13,235 nt of DNA from Methylococcaceae bacterium NSM2-1 (GTDB lineage Bacteria; Pseudomonadota; Gammaproteobacteria; Methylococcales; Methylomonadaceae): the NCBI GenBank assembly GCA_002256705.1, contig NQJI01000011.1, positions 1-13,235 on the forward strand. The letters are read 5' to 3'. The position numbers and the translations under genes are program-made. Below the pieces are notes generated by a model that was given only the letters and a program-made list of their open reading frames with translations, had not been told where the DNA came from and made no database searches. Positions 1 through 7,628 of this stretch are shown one piece after another (the first letter of the stretch is position 1; every line of letters begins with the position of its first letter).

Positions 1-3000
1 TTGTATCAAGGCAACGAGTCGGCGTTTGTCGCCAATATTAAACACTTTCACAGCGAGTATCGACAATCCTTCGCGGTTAATATCAACAGGATTTTCTTTA
101 ATGATTATGATGCGACATGGTTTGCATCCTTGCCGGATCAGATTAAATTTCATGCCTTAATCTTTTTTTTGCAAGACGGTCGCGCTCATCTAAATGACGT
201 GGCAGTGGAATATGAACTACTGGAGCATTTTTTTGGGGCGGTAAAACACGATAATTCTGCTATCGTTCATGCCGTTATAGAAGAACGCCTGTTACGCGGT
301 AATTTTAAGGATGCCGAGCTTTGGTTGGCCGGTGATTTGTCTACGGATGGACTGAAATTACTGGCTACATTACGCTTCCTGCAAAACCGTAATAATGAGG
401 CGATTGAATTCTTTAATGCGGCAATTAAAGCGCTCAAAAAAGAAACAGGTAAACGTAATGTCGGTATTGATGGCCTGCACGGTTATTTTTTTAATCTGGC
501 ATTGCTACGCAGTCGTAACCTGAACAATCTGTTATTGCTTAAACATCAGGCACAAATTGCAATTAGACAGGGGTGGCAAAATGAGTTTTATTTGCTGAAT
601 TTAATTCTGCTGGAAGCTGTTGATATTTATCAGGGTAAAGCCACTGCCGAGCATAGTCAGTATTTATTCAAGACCAACAAATTCGCCTTCGAACGCTTGT
701 TTCATGCCCTGCTGTTGTACTGGATTGGTGAAATTGATCCGATGACAGGCAATGCAAAAAATAGCGCATTTTTGGCGGAATTAGCAGGGTTTTGTCAACA
801 GGCGCAGCGACTGGGTTATGGTTGGTACGCTGCCGTAAGCTCGTCGTTATTGCAACGTCTGGATTATAACAATGAGCCTTGCCGGCAGATAGCACAACAA
901 TATTTACAATCGCCGTTTAATGAAATTATCGATTTATTACCGCAAGTTTCAGCATGGCAAAGAGCACTGGATGCATTAACGCAATTGACAGCGCAACCGG
1001 CAACATCTGTCCAAAAAGAATTGCGTCTGATTTGGTCATTAAGCCTGGATAATAATGGTGTGTTTTTAGCGCCGAAAGAACAGAGCCTGGGTAAAAGTGG
1101 TCGTTGGACCAAAGGCCGCCCTATTGCTTTAAAAAGGCTGTACCATGATATGGCCGACTTTGATTATCTGTCCGAGCAAGACCGTCGCATCTGTGCACAC
1201 ATTGAACTTGAAAAAGAACCCGCTTATTACGGCTATTCCAGTAAGGAATTTTATGCGCTGTCGAGTCAGGCTATTATAGCGGCTGTTGGCCATCCCCATA
1301 TTTATTGGGCTAATGAGGAATCGTCAAATGCCCCGGTTGACATCCGCTTGGCAGCGCCGCAATTGCTGGTCAAAGAACAGCAGGCAAATTTACATATTTC
1401 ATTAATCCCGCCAATTACCACCCAAAAAATTATGGCCCAAAAAACCGCGAGTAATGGCTTGATAGTGTATGTCATTAATGATTCACATCGCCAGGTGGCC
1501 GAGATATTAGGTAAAAACGGTTTAATAGTACCTGCTACAGCACGCCAACAAGTGATCGATTCCATCGCCTCGATTGCCTCGATGTTGACGGTACAATCCG
1601 ATATTGGCGGAACGTCCAGCCATGCGATAAGTGTTGATGCGGATAGTCGTTTACATATTCATTTGCAACCGGTAGGGCAGGGCATACAAATCGAAATGTT
1701 TGTACAGCCGTTTAGCGACGGCGGGCCACTTTATAAGCCCGGTGTCGGCGGGACAACAGTATTGGCGGAAATCGACGGCAAGCAATTACAAACTAACCGC
1801 GATTTTAAGCTGGAAAACCGTTATTTAAAGGAAGCTTTGAGTAAATGCCCTGAGTTATATGCAGTTAAAGAGCCTAAATGGCTATTGGATGATGCTGAAA
1901 CTGCACTGGAAGCGTTATTACACTTGCAGGAATTGGGGGATTTTGCTGTCCTTGAGTGGCCAAAAGGCAAAAAAATTCAACTTAGCCGTGAAGCCGGGTT
2001 ATCACAAGCACAGTTTTCTGTGCGCAAGGAAAAAGACTGGTTTAGTGTTGAAGGCGCTGTGCAGATAGATGATCAGCAGGTTTTGGATATGCAGCGTTTA
2101 ATGAGCCTGTTGAATACCTCATCCGGTCGCTTTCTTAAACTTGAAGATGGACAGATTATTGCGTTAACCCGTGAATTGCGCCAGCGCCTGGATGATTTGG
2201 CCGGTTTGGGTGATGTGCAGAAGGACAAGGTGAGCTTCCATCCTTTAGCCGCACTGGCGCTGGATGAAATCACCAATGGTATGAAGATCACCGCCAGTAA
2301 ACCCTGGAAAGATCAATTGCTGCGACTCAGTGAAATGGGTGATTTAAACCCTAAACTGCCGTCAACCTTGCAAGGTGAACTACGTGATTATCAGCGCGAG
2401 GGCTTTCAATGGATGATGCGCCTGGCACATTGGGGGGCAGGGGCGTGTCTGGCGGATGACATGGGACTGGGTAAAACGGTGCAGGCTTTGGCGTTGATTC
2501 TGTCGCGTGCGCCTCAAGGACCTGCCCTGATTTTGGCACCCACCTCCGTTTGTATCAATTGGCTGGAAGAAAGTCAGCGTTTTGCCCCGACCCTGAACGT
2601 TCATCAATTCGGCAGCGGCGATAGACAGGACATGCTGGATGCCGCAGGTCCCTTTGATTTGATTGTTTGCAGTTACGGGTTATTGCAAACAGAAGCAGAA
2701 CGTTTGGCACAAAAACACTGGCATACGCTGGTTGCCGATGAAGCGCAGGCGATTAAAAATGCGCTGACCAAACGCTCCAAGGCGGCGATGGCCTTGCAGG
2801 CAGATTTTAAATTGATTACCACCGGCACGCCTATAGAAAATCATCTGGGCGAGTTGTGGAATTTGTTTAATTTTATTAATCCGGGTTTACTGGGTTCTTT
2901 GCAAAAATTTAATGAACGCTATGCACAGGCTATTGAAAATCAACAGGACCAGGAAATCCAGCAACGACTGAAAAAATTATTGCGGCCGTTTATTTTGCGA

Positions 3001-3753
3001 CGCCTTAAAAATGATGTATTGACCGAATTACCGTCGCGGACTGAAGTTACTTTACATGTCGAATTAAGTCCCGAAGAGCGCGCACTCTATGAGGCGTTGC
3101 GCCGCAATGCCATGCAGACCATGATGGAAACCACGGACCAACCGGGACAAAAACAGCTGAAGATATTGGCGGAAATCATGAAATTGCGCCGTGCCTGTTG
3201 TCATCCGCGCCTGGTGATGGAAGAAAGTACGATGAACAGTGCCAAGCTACAAGCCTTTGAAGAACTGGTCGATGAATTACTGGATAATCGCCATAAAGCC
3301 CTGGTGTTTAGCCAATTTGTCGGGCATTTGAAGCTTATCCGGGAGTTGTTGGATAAAAAAGGCGTTCATTATCATTACCTGGATGGCTCGACCCCGGTTC
3401 CGCAACGAAAAAGAGCCGTCAATTTATTTCAGGCAGGGGAGGGCGATTTGTTTTTAATCAGCCTGAAAGCCGGTGGCACAGGCTTGAATTTAACCGCTGC
3501 AGATTATGTTATTCATATGGACCCCTGGTGGAATCCGGCGGTGGAAGATCAGGCCTCTGATCGTGCACACCGTATGGGACAAAAACGCCCGGTCACTATC
3601 TATCGCCTGGTCGCGAAAGATACCATAGAAGACAAAATTGTCGATCTGCATAAACATAAACGTGATTTAGCCAATAGCTTGCTGGAAGGCGGAGAAGTGA
3701 GTGGTAAGATGTCGGTTGAGGATATGATGGCATTGATTAAGGACATTGATTAG
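1..3753 (+). CDS. SNF2-family DEAD/DEAH-box helicase, probably 5'-truncated by the window
   Basis: This is a superfamily 2 Swi2/Snf2-type ATPase that would translocate on double-stranded DNA and remodel protein-DNA complexes. The ATPase core occupies about residues 790-1250. It has a Q-type entry (DYQREG, about 796-801), Walker A DMGLGKT (820-826), Walker B DEAQ (913-916), the TGTPIEN motif, and the C-terminal helicase lobe with SLKAGGTGLNLTAAD and the arginine-finger motif DRAHRMGQ (1187-1194). Residues about 600-780 look like the bacterial SNF2-associated region. Residues 1-600 are helical, without a motif I know. The frame is open from base 1, where only TTG could start it, and no ribosome site can be seen, so the true start is probably outside the window. 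The TAG stop is at 3751. The helicase call is sure; the substrate is unknown. Confidence 0.93.
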   Translation: MYQGNESAFVANIKHFHSEYRQSFAVNINRIFFNDYDATWFASLPDQIKFHALIFFLQDGRAHLNDVAVEYELLEHFFGAVKHDNSAIVHAVIEERLLRGNFKDAELWLAGDLSTDGLKLLATLRFLQNRNNEAIEFFNAAIKALKKETGKRNVGIDGLHGYFFNLALLRSRNLNNLLLLKHQAQIAIRQGWQNEFYLLNLILLEAVDIYQGKATAEHSQYLFKTNKFAFERLFHALLLYWIGEIDPMTGNAKNSAFLAELAGFCQQAQRLGYGWYAAVSSSLLQRLDYNNEPCRQIAQQYLQSPFNEIIDLLPQVSAWQRALDALTQLTAQPATSVQKELRLIWSLSLDNNGVFLAPKEQSLGKSGRWTKGRPIALKRLYHDMADFDYLSEQDRRICAHIELEKEPAYYGYSSKEFYALSSQAIIAAVGHPHIYWANEESSNAPVDIRLAAPQLLVKEQQANLHISLIPPITTQKIMAQKTASNGLIVYVINDSHRQVAEILGKNGLIVPATARQQVIDSIASIASMLTVQSDIGGTSSHAISVDADSRLHIHLQPVGQGIQIEMFVQPFSDGGPLYKPGVGGTTVLAEIDGKQLQTNRDFKLENRYLKEALSKCPELYAVKEPKWLLDDAETALEALLHLQELGDFAVLEWPKGKKIQLSREAGLSQAQFSVRKEKDWFSVEGAVQIDDQQVLDMQRLMSLLNTSSGRFLKLEDGQIIALTRELRQRLDDLAGLGDVQKDKVSFHPLAALALDEITNGMKITASKPWKDQLLRLSEMGDLNPKLPSTLQGELRDYQREGFQWMMRLAHWGAGACLADDMGLGKTVQALALILSRAPQGPALILAPTSVCINWLEESQRFAPTLNVHQFGSGDRQDMLDAAGPFDLIVCSYGLLQTEAERLAQKHWHTLVADEAQAIKNALTKRSKAAMALQADFKLITTGTPIENHLGELWNLFNFINPGLLGSLQKFNERYAQAIENQQDQEIQQRLKKLLRPFILRRLKNDVLTELPSRTEVTLHVELSPEERALYEALRRNAMQTMMETTDQPGQKQLKILAEIMKLRRACCHPRLVMEESTMNSAKLQAFEELVDELLDNRHKALVFSQFVGHLKLIRELLDKKGVHYHYLDGSTPVPQRKRAVNLFQAGEGDLFLISLKAGGTGLNLTAADYVIHMDPWWNPAVEDQASDRAHRMGQKRPVTIYRLVAKDTIEDKIVDLHKHKRDLANSLLEGGEVSGKMSVEDMMALIKDID

Positions 3754-3805
3754 ATTCAAAGAAATTTTACTACAATCTGCTTTCAACTTAAGACGGGACC
3801 GTTTA

Positions 3806-3855
3806 AGGTTAAGCCGTTCGCCCTGAGCTTGTCGAAGGGCGAGCAGTTAAGCCTT
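3806..3855. repeat. Extragenic hairpin repeat (TTCGCCCTGAGCTTGTCGAAGGGC type)
   Basis: A perfect 7-bp inverted repeat, TCGCCCT (3818-3824) and AGGGCGA (3836-3842), encloses an 11-base loop. It is flanked by a looser outer pair, AAGGTTAA (3806-3813) and TTAAGCCTT (3847-3855). The core resembles a short sequence I recall seeing scattered between genes in many proteobacteria. It lies between the helicase stop and the next gene and has no T-run, so a terminator role is only possible. Confidence 0.6.
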
Positions 3856-3906
3856 GCTCAATATCTCGCCTTAATTGGGAAGCTCTACAATCAAAAAGGC
3901 TCAAAA

Positions 3907-4386
3907 ATGCGCAAAACAGTGATCAACCAAACTCCGGAGAGAACAACCCCTTCTGATTTGAATTATTTAGACTTGGTGCATCTGGCACAGGTAGAAATAA
4001 GCTCCGAATCCCGGGAACACCCTATTGAGTCAGCCTTGACAGAGGGGTCAGAATCAGGCTGGCAGGCCGCCAGTTCTGGCGAGCAAACAATACGCCTTAT
4101 TTTTGACCAACCCCAAACCATCAAACATATTTCACTTTTGTTTGATGAACAGGAACGGTCCCGTACTCAAGAATTTGTTTTGCTTTGGCGCATGGATAAT
4201 GAAGATTTTTTCCGGGAAATTCTGCGCCAGCAATATCATTTCAGTCCGCCGCTGACTACCCAGGAAATCGAGAATTACACAGTTGATCTCAATCAACTAA
4301 AAGCACTCGAATTACGGATTATACCGGATATAAGTGGCGGCAAGGCCTGTGCAAAACTCACCCGGTTGCGGCTTTCGGCAATGTGA
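3907..4386 (+). CDS. Small discoidin-like (F5/8 type C-like) protein of unknown function
   Basis: This 159-residue cytoplasmic-looking protein has no signal peptide or membrane segment. The central and C-terminal part (SGWQAASSGEQTIRL, then RTQEFVLLW, REILRQQYHFSPP, and a C-terminal VDLNQLKALELRI) has the beta-rich pattern of a conserved proteobacterial family often labelled carbohydrate-binding or discoidin-like. I recall that labelling and did not search for it. I place the start at ATG 3907, behind a weak AAGG at 3897. The frame is open further upstream to a TTG at 3829, but that stretch lies inside the hairpin repeat and adds 26 unlikely residues. A relic of its last codons occurs at 5005-5057. 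The gene converges with arfB. Ligand and role are unknown. Confidence 0.72.
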   Translation: MRKTVINQTPERTTPSDLNYLDLVHLAQVEISSESREHPIESALTEGSESGWQAASSGEQTIRLIFDQPQTIKHISLLFDEQERSRTQEFVLLWRMDNEDFFREILRQQYHFSPPLTTQEIENYTVDLNQLKALELRIIPDISGGKACAKLTRLRLSAM

Positions 4387-4436
4387 TTAGTTTAATCAGG
4401 GTATGTTGTCGGTAAACTTGAGAACTCCAACATTTG

Positions 4437-4454
4437 TGATTGGATCATTTTTTT
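4437..4454 (+). terminator. Possible weak terminator after the discoidin-like gene
   Basis: A short TGAT-tgg-ATCA stem is followed directly by seven T residues (4448-4454), in the gap between two converging genes. The stem is only 4 bp (5 with a wobble pair), so this is a weak candidate. Confidence 0.25.
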
Positions 4455-4539
4455 GTCGGGGTCTTTACCTAACCCAAATTTGCCGCACCGGCTCATCATT
4501 TCGGTTTGAAGCCCGGTAGATGTTTATGCAGCATCGCGG

Positions 4540-4956
4540 TTATTGAAAATTAATTTTTCCTCGCAATACTTTAAGTTGGCCTTGCCGTGTTTTGCTATCC
4601 AGACGTTTTAACTTTGATCCTTTAGTTGGTTTTGTTGCTTTGCGCTTTTTATGCACTATCGCCACACTTTTTATTAAATCCTGTAGCCGGCTGTAGGCAT
4701 CTTCCTTGTTCTTTTCCTGGGTACGGTACTGCTGTGCCTTAATGACAATCACGCCTAATTTTGAAATACGCTGGTCATTTAAAGCCAACAGCCTTTCTTT
4801 ATAAAACTCGGGCAAGGATGAGGCATTAATATCAAAACGTAAATGAACAGCCGTTGATACTTTATTGACATTTTGACCGCCAGCGCCCTGGGCACGAATG
4901 GCAAAAACTTCGATCTCATTGTCTGGAATACAAACCTGACCGGATATTTGCAACAT
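4540..4956 (-). CDS. arfB: Peptidyl-tRNA hydrolase ArfB (YaeJ), ribosome rescue factor
   Basis: ArfB rescues ribosomes stalled on mRNAs without a stop codon by hydrolysing the peptidyl-tRNA ester. The protein is 138 residues, close to the 140 of E. coli YaeJ. It carries the release-factor catalytic GGQ at residues 26-28, within RAQGAGGQNVNKVSTAV. After the globular domain (to about residue 100) it has the basic tail (KKRKATKPTKGSKLKR and on) that threads into the empty mRNA channel. The start is ATG at 4956-4954, with a weak AAGAG about 10 bases upstream. A perfect 10-bp palindrome, GTTAGCTAAC (4958-4967), sits just before the start codon; its role is unknown. The gene is alone and runs toward the discoidin-like gene. 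Full-length class I release factors are much longer, so the assignment is secure. Confidence 0.95.
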   Translation of the reverse strand: MLQISGQVCIPDNEIEVFAIRAQGAGGQNVNKVSTAVHLRFDINASSLPEFYKERLLALNDQRISKLGVIVIKAQQYRTQEKNKEDAYSRLQDLIKSVAIVHKKRKATKPTKGSKLKRLDSKTRQGQLKVLRGKINFQ

Positions 4957-5004
4957 TGTTAGCTAACTCTTTTTATTTAGTGGCATACCCTAAAACGCTA
5001 TGTT

Positions 5005-5057
5005 AGTGGCGGTGAGGCTTGTGAAAACTTGCCCGGTTGCGGCTTCCGGTATTGTAA
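5005..5057 (+). pseudogene. Frameshifted relic of the 3' end of a discoidin-like gene
   Basis: This 53-base stretch aligns with the last 54 bases of the discoidin-like gene (4333-4386) at about 44 identical positions by hand count, with one single-base gap. Most differences are transitions, and the stop codons line up (TGA against TAA). With the missing base restored it would encode SGGEAC-KLARLRLPVL-stop, against SGGKACAKLTRLRLSAM-stop. Similarity ends just upstream, where arfB begins on the other strand. It is a broken fragment and not a gene. Confidence 0.6.
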
Positions 5058-5098
5058 TCCGGAGAATAGTGATAGAGCCTTGATCCATTTTATAATTT

Positions 5099-6661
5099 TC
5101 AATTAAGGTTTCGGTAATCTGCCAAATTTATTTCATATTTTTTAAGTTTACTATAAACAGCACGTGAGGTAATCCCCATGTTTTCAGCGACTTTTTTTAT
5201 ATCGCCCTGATGCTGCTTTAAAGCCGTCTCAAGAAATGACTGTTCAATCCTGGCCATCGACTGTTCTTTTACGCCTTTCCATTCATCAACACTTTTTGGA
5301 TTGATCGGCAACTCTAAATCCAGTTCAGTCATTTCTTTGCCGTTGGTAAACAAAAGGCTGCGTTCAAGGATATTTTCCAACTCGCGGACATTGCCTGGCC
5401 AGGAATAGGCGCGAATTTTCTGCATGACTTCACGGCTGACTGATTCAACGGCTTTGTTATATTTCTTGTTCAAACGCTGAACAATCAATTGCACAAGGTA
5501 AGGTAAATCTTCCGGTCGTTCGGCCAATGGGGGAATGCTTAAACGGACTACGTTGATGCGGTAATACAAGTCATGGCGAAACAGACCCTGTTTAACAAGT
5601 TCTTCCAGATTTTGGTTTGTCGCCGAGATTATCCTCAAATCAACCGGCAAGGTTTGTTTGCCACCAACCCTTTCCAGTTCACCTTCCTGAATCACACGAA
5701 GCAGGCGGGTTTGTGCAGCAGGTGACAATGTATCGACTTCATCCAGGAACAGAGTGCCGCCTTCAGCCCTTTCAAAATAACCTTGATGCACTTCTATGGC
5801 TCCTGTAAAAGCGCCTTTTTCATGGCCGAACAAGGCGCTCTCGATCAGACTTTCAGGAATGGCTCCGCAGTTAATTGGGATAAAGGGCTTCTGGCAGCGA
5901 TCACTCATCGCGTGGATGGCTCGTGCAATCAACTCCTTGCCGACCCCCGTTTGACCCTGAATTAGGACTGTCGCCAGGGTGGGCGCAATCACTTCGATGG
6001 ATTGCAGTATTTTCTGCATCATCGGTGATTTGGCAATGATCGCCGGGGGCTGATGTTTTTTTGAGACCGGCCTGCTTTGTTTGTGCCAAAGCTGTTGCAT
6101 GCTTGCTTCAATGCGGGAGTGTAATTCATTAATATCCTGAATTTCCTTGACTGGCGTTGTATCGGTGTATTCCATGCCGGCATGTCCTTTGGCTGCATTC
6201 GGATGGGTGTAAATACACACTTCACACTTGCCATCATGGCGGGCTATGCTTTTTTTGATTTCAACTTTGGCATAGCCGAAGTTTCTGGCTGCGATGCCGC
6301 CAAATACACTGGAGGTCATTCTGCATAATTCCGGAAAATTGGTAACCCGATCGCCGAAAGGGCAGCAGGAGTTGGTAACCGTAATGCAGTCCTGATTGCT
6401 GGAAGCCAATGAAAATTTGCCGCCGATATTGTTTTTAAGGCCGAGTATCAGCTCGATATAACTTTCATTGTCGAGCCGTTCACTTTTATGTGTCTCTTCT
6501 CGATACGTTTCTTCAAAAAAGCATCCGGCGGTTTTGGCTATGTGTTCAATCAATTGCTCACAATGCTTTTGCCCCTGCTGTTCGCTGGCATGCATCAGCT
6601 CAAGGATAAAGGTTTGCAGAAAGAAAACTGGTGTTACATCGGAAAGGGGATTATTGTTCAT
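5099..6661 (-). CDS. Sigma-54-dependent transcriptional activator with a cysteine-rich N-terminal sensor domain
   Basis: A 520-residue enhancer-binding protein that would remodel RNA polymerase-sigma54 by ATP hydrolysis. The AAA+ domain (about 208-445) is complete: Walker A GQTGVGKE (236-243), the sigma-54-contacting GAFTGA loop (283-288), Walker B GGTLFLDEVD (301-310), and WPGNVRELEN (421-430). A Fis-type helix-turn-helix ends the protein (about 485-508). The N-terminal 190 residues are neither a response-regulator receiver nor a PAS domain. They contain CCPFG (99-103), ELCRM (C113) and KCEVC (C146, C149), resembling the domain I know as metanogen output domain 1. The spacing C100-X12-C113 recalls cluster ligands of SufR-type regulators (inference). 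The start is ATG at 6661, without a clear ribosome site. It is divergent from the methyltransferase gene, whose promoter it probably controls. Confidence 0.93.
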   Translation of the reverse strand: MNNNPLSDVTPVFFLQTFILELMHASEQQGQKHCEQLIEHIAKTAGCFFEETYREETHKSERLDNESYIELILGLKNNIGGKFSLASSNQDCITVTNSCCPFGDRVTNFPELCRMTSSVFGGIAARNFGYAKVEIKKSIARHDGKCEVCIYTHPNAAKGHAGMEYTDTTPVKEIQDINELHSRIEASMQQLWHKQSRPVSKKHQPPAIIAKSPMMQKILQSIEVIAPTLATVLIQGQTGVGKELIARAIHAMSDRCQKPFIPINCGAIPESLIESALFGHEKGAFTGAIEVHQGYFERAEGGTLFLDEVDTLSPAAQTRLLRVIQEGELERVGGKQTLPVDLRIISATNQNLEELVKQGLFRHDLYYRINVVRLSIPPLAERPEDLPYLVQLIVQRLNKKYNKAVESVSREVMQKIRAYSWPGNVRELENILERSLLFTNGKEMTELDLELPINPKSVDEWKGVKEQSMARIEQSFLETALKQHQGDIKKVAENMGITSRAVYSKLKKYEINLADYRNLN

Positions 6662-6692
6662 GGTCTGATTTTGAAAAAAAATTTCACTAATT

Positions 6693-6705
6693 GAAGCACG
6701 GCTTC
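6693..6705. promoter_or_regulatory. Candidate upstream activating sequence (dyad) for the sigma-54 activator
   Basis: A perfect inverted repeat, GAAGC-acg-GCTTC, lies 32 bases from the activator's start codon and roughly 90-103 bases upstream of the predicted start of transcription of the methyltransferase gene. That is the usual place for an enhancer-binding protein site. Only one clear copy is present, so the assignment rests on position and symmetry. Confidence 0.45.
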
Positions 6706-6726
6706 GTTATTTCGGCAATGACTAAT

Positions 6727-6739
6727 AATCAACTCATTG
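6727..6739 (+). promoter_or_regulatory. IHF binding site between enhancer dyad and sigma-54 promoter
   Basis: AATCAACTCATTG matches the IHF consensus WATCAANNNNTTR at every defined position. It lies between the dyad and the -24/-12 promoter, about 57-69 bases upstream of the predicted transcription start, where IHF commonly bends DNA to bring the activator to the polymerase. A 6-bp inverted repeat, CAATGA (6716-6721) and TCATTG (6734-6739), overlaps it. Confidence 0.55.
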
Positions 6740-6769
6740 TAATTTATAAAAAATGTTATTTGTATTTTG

Positions 6770-6785
6770 TGGCACAACATATGCT
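6770..6785 (+). promoter_or_regulatory. Sigma-54 (-24/-12) promoter of the methyltransferase gene
   Basis: TGGCACAACATATGCT matches the sigma-54 consensus TGGCACGRNNNTTGCW at 11 of 13 defined positions, with the invariant GG and GC at the exact 10-base separation. Transcription would start near 6796 and leave a leader of about 46 bases, containing the TGAGG ribosome site before ATG 6842. Its position opposite a sigma-54 activator gene strengthens the call. Confidence 0.8.
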
Positions 6786-6841
6786 GTTGTTTACATGCAT
6801 CTGATAATTTTGATTGCATTTATAATAATGAGGTATTAACA

Positions 6842-7495
6842 ATGAACCAAGAAAAACCACCCCTGGACCCGCATCCTTTAAGCGAGTACGTTGCCTGGGC
6901 CGGTTCCCGCAATCGGGAGCCGCTGTTAGGGGTTTTAAAAGAAAAACTGCCAAAAGATCCCGCCAATGTTCTGGAACTTGCCAGCGGCAGCGGTATGCAT
7001 ATCAACTATTTTGCACCGCATTTTGAGCACTTGCATTTTCATCCGTCCGACAAAGATAAAGAAGTTTTTGATAACATCAAGAAACTGTCTACAGATTATG
7101 GCAATGATAATATCACCGATCCGGTGCATCTTGATTTGACCGATCCTGAAACGTGGTTTAATCCAGGCAAGGCGAAATCATTTGCCGCCATGTTCTGTAT
7201 CAATATCTTTCAGGTGGCACCCATTTCAATTGCCGACGGCATGATGGAGTGCGCAGCAAATTTGCTGAGTGATGATGGCATTTTGTTGATTTATGGACCC
7301 TTTCAGGTTGAAGGCACCTTTACCACGGATTCCAATAAAGAATTTCACGAGACATTAAGTTCTGCCGGTGTTTCAGAATGGGGTCTAAAAGATGTGGCCG
7401 ATCTGAAAAAAGCAGCAGAAAGACATGGTTTGGAATTAAAAGAGCAGATCAATATGCCTGCGAATAATTTTTCCCTGATATTTGGCAGAAAATAA
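6842..7495 (+). CDS. DUF938-family SAM-dependent methyltransferase
   Basis: A 217-residue class I Rossmann methyltransferase of the DUF938 family; the substrate is unknown. The N-terminal part has SRNREPLLGVL, where the family usually has a similar SSxRNxxPIL segment. The SAM-binding glycine loop is LELASGSGMH (44-53), followed by FHPSD (66-70), which corresponds to the family's typical WQPSD. Later come MFCINIFQVAP and the GILLIYGPF strand. The start ATG at 6842 has TGAGG at 6829-6833. The frame extends upstream to an ATG at 6767, but that would begin inside the sigma-54 promoter. It is the first gene after the promoter and probably the main target of the divergent activator. An SDR gene follows after 133 bases. 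Confidence 0.87.
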   Translation: MNQEKPPLDPHPLSEYVAWAGSRNREPLLGVLKEKLPKDPANVLELASGSGMHINYFAPHFEHLHFHPSDKDKEVFDNIKKLSTDYGNDNITDPVHLDLTDPETWFNPGKAKSFAAMFCINIFQVAPISIADGMMECAANLLSDDGILLIYGPFQVEGTFTTDSNKEFHETLSSAGVSEWGLKDVADLKKAAERHGLELKEQINMPANNFSLIFGRK

Positions 7496-7518
7496 TCAAA
7501 CCTCTTAAGTAATACACC

Positions 7519-7602
7519 ATGAAGGACATGAAGTTTAATATTCCATTTAGCGGCTCCTTTATGGTGAAAATTATGATCGGGTATAACTCTAATTCCCTTT
7601 AA
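7519..7602 (+). CDS. Possible 27-residue small ORF, unrecognised
   Basis: ATG at 7519 to TAA at 7600 would encode a 27-residue peptide beginning MKDMKFNIPFSG and ending GYNSNSL. It fills most of the gap between the methyltransferase and SDR genes. No good ribosome site precedes it, and I recognise no family. It could be a real small protein, a relic or chance. Confidence 0.15.
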   Translation: MKDMKFNIPFSGSFMVKIMIGYNSNSL

Positions 7603-7628
7603 ATGAAGACAAATCTGGAAAATCAAGC

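Noticed and set aside
5046..5061. CCGG inverted repeat as a terminator for the sigma-54 activator gene
   Set aside because: The 4-bp arms and absence of a T-run on the minus strand are too weak, and it lies within the pseudogene relic.
6821..6826. TATAAT hexamer as a sigma-70 -10 element for the methyltransferase gene
   Set aside because: There is no -35 at a proper distance, and transcription from it would start near or inside the ribosome site.
6767..6841. Upstream ATG extension of the methyltransferase gene
   Set aside because: It would start inside the -24/-12 promoter, before the predicted transcript start, and ATG 6842 has a good TGAGG site.
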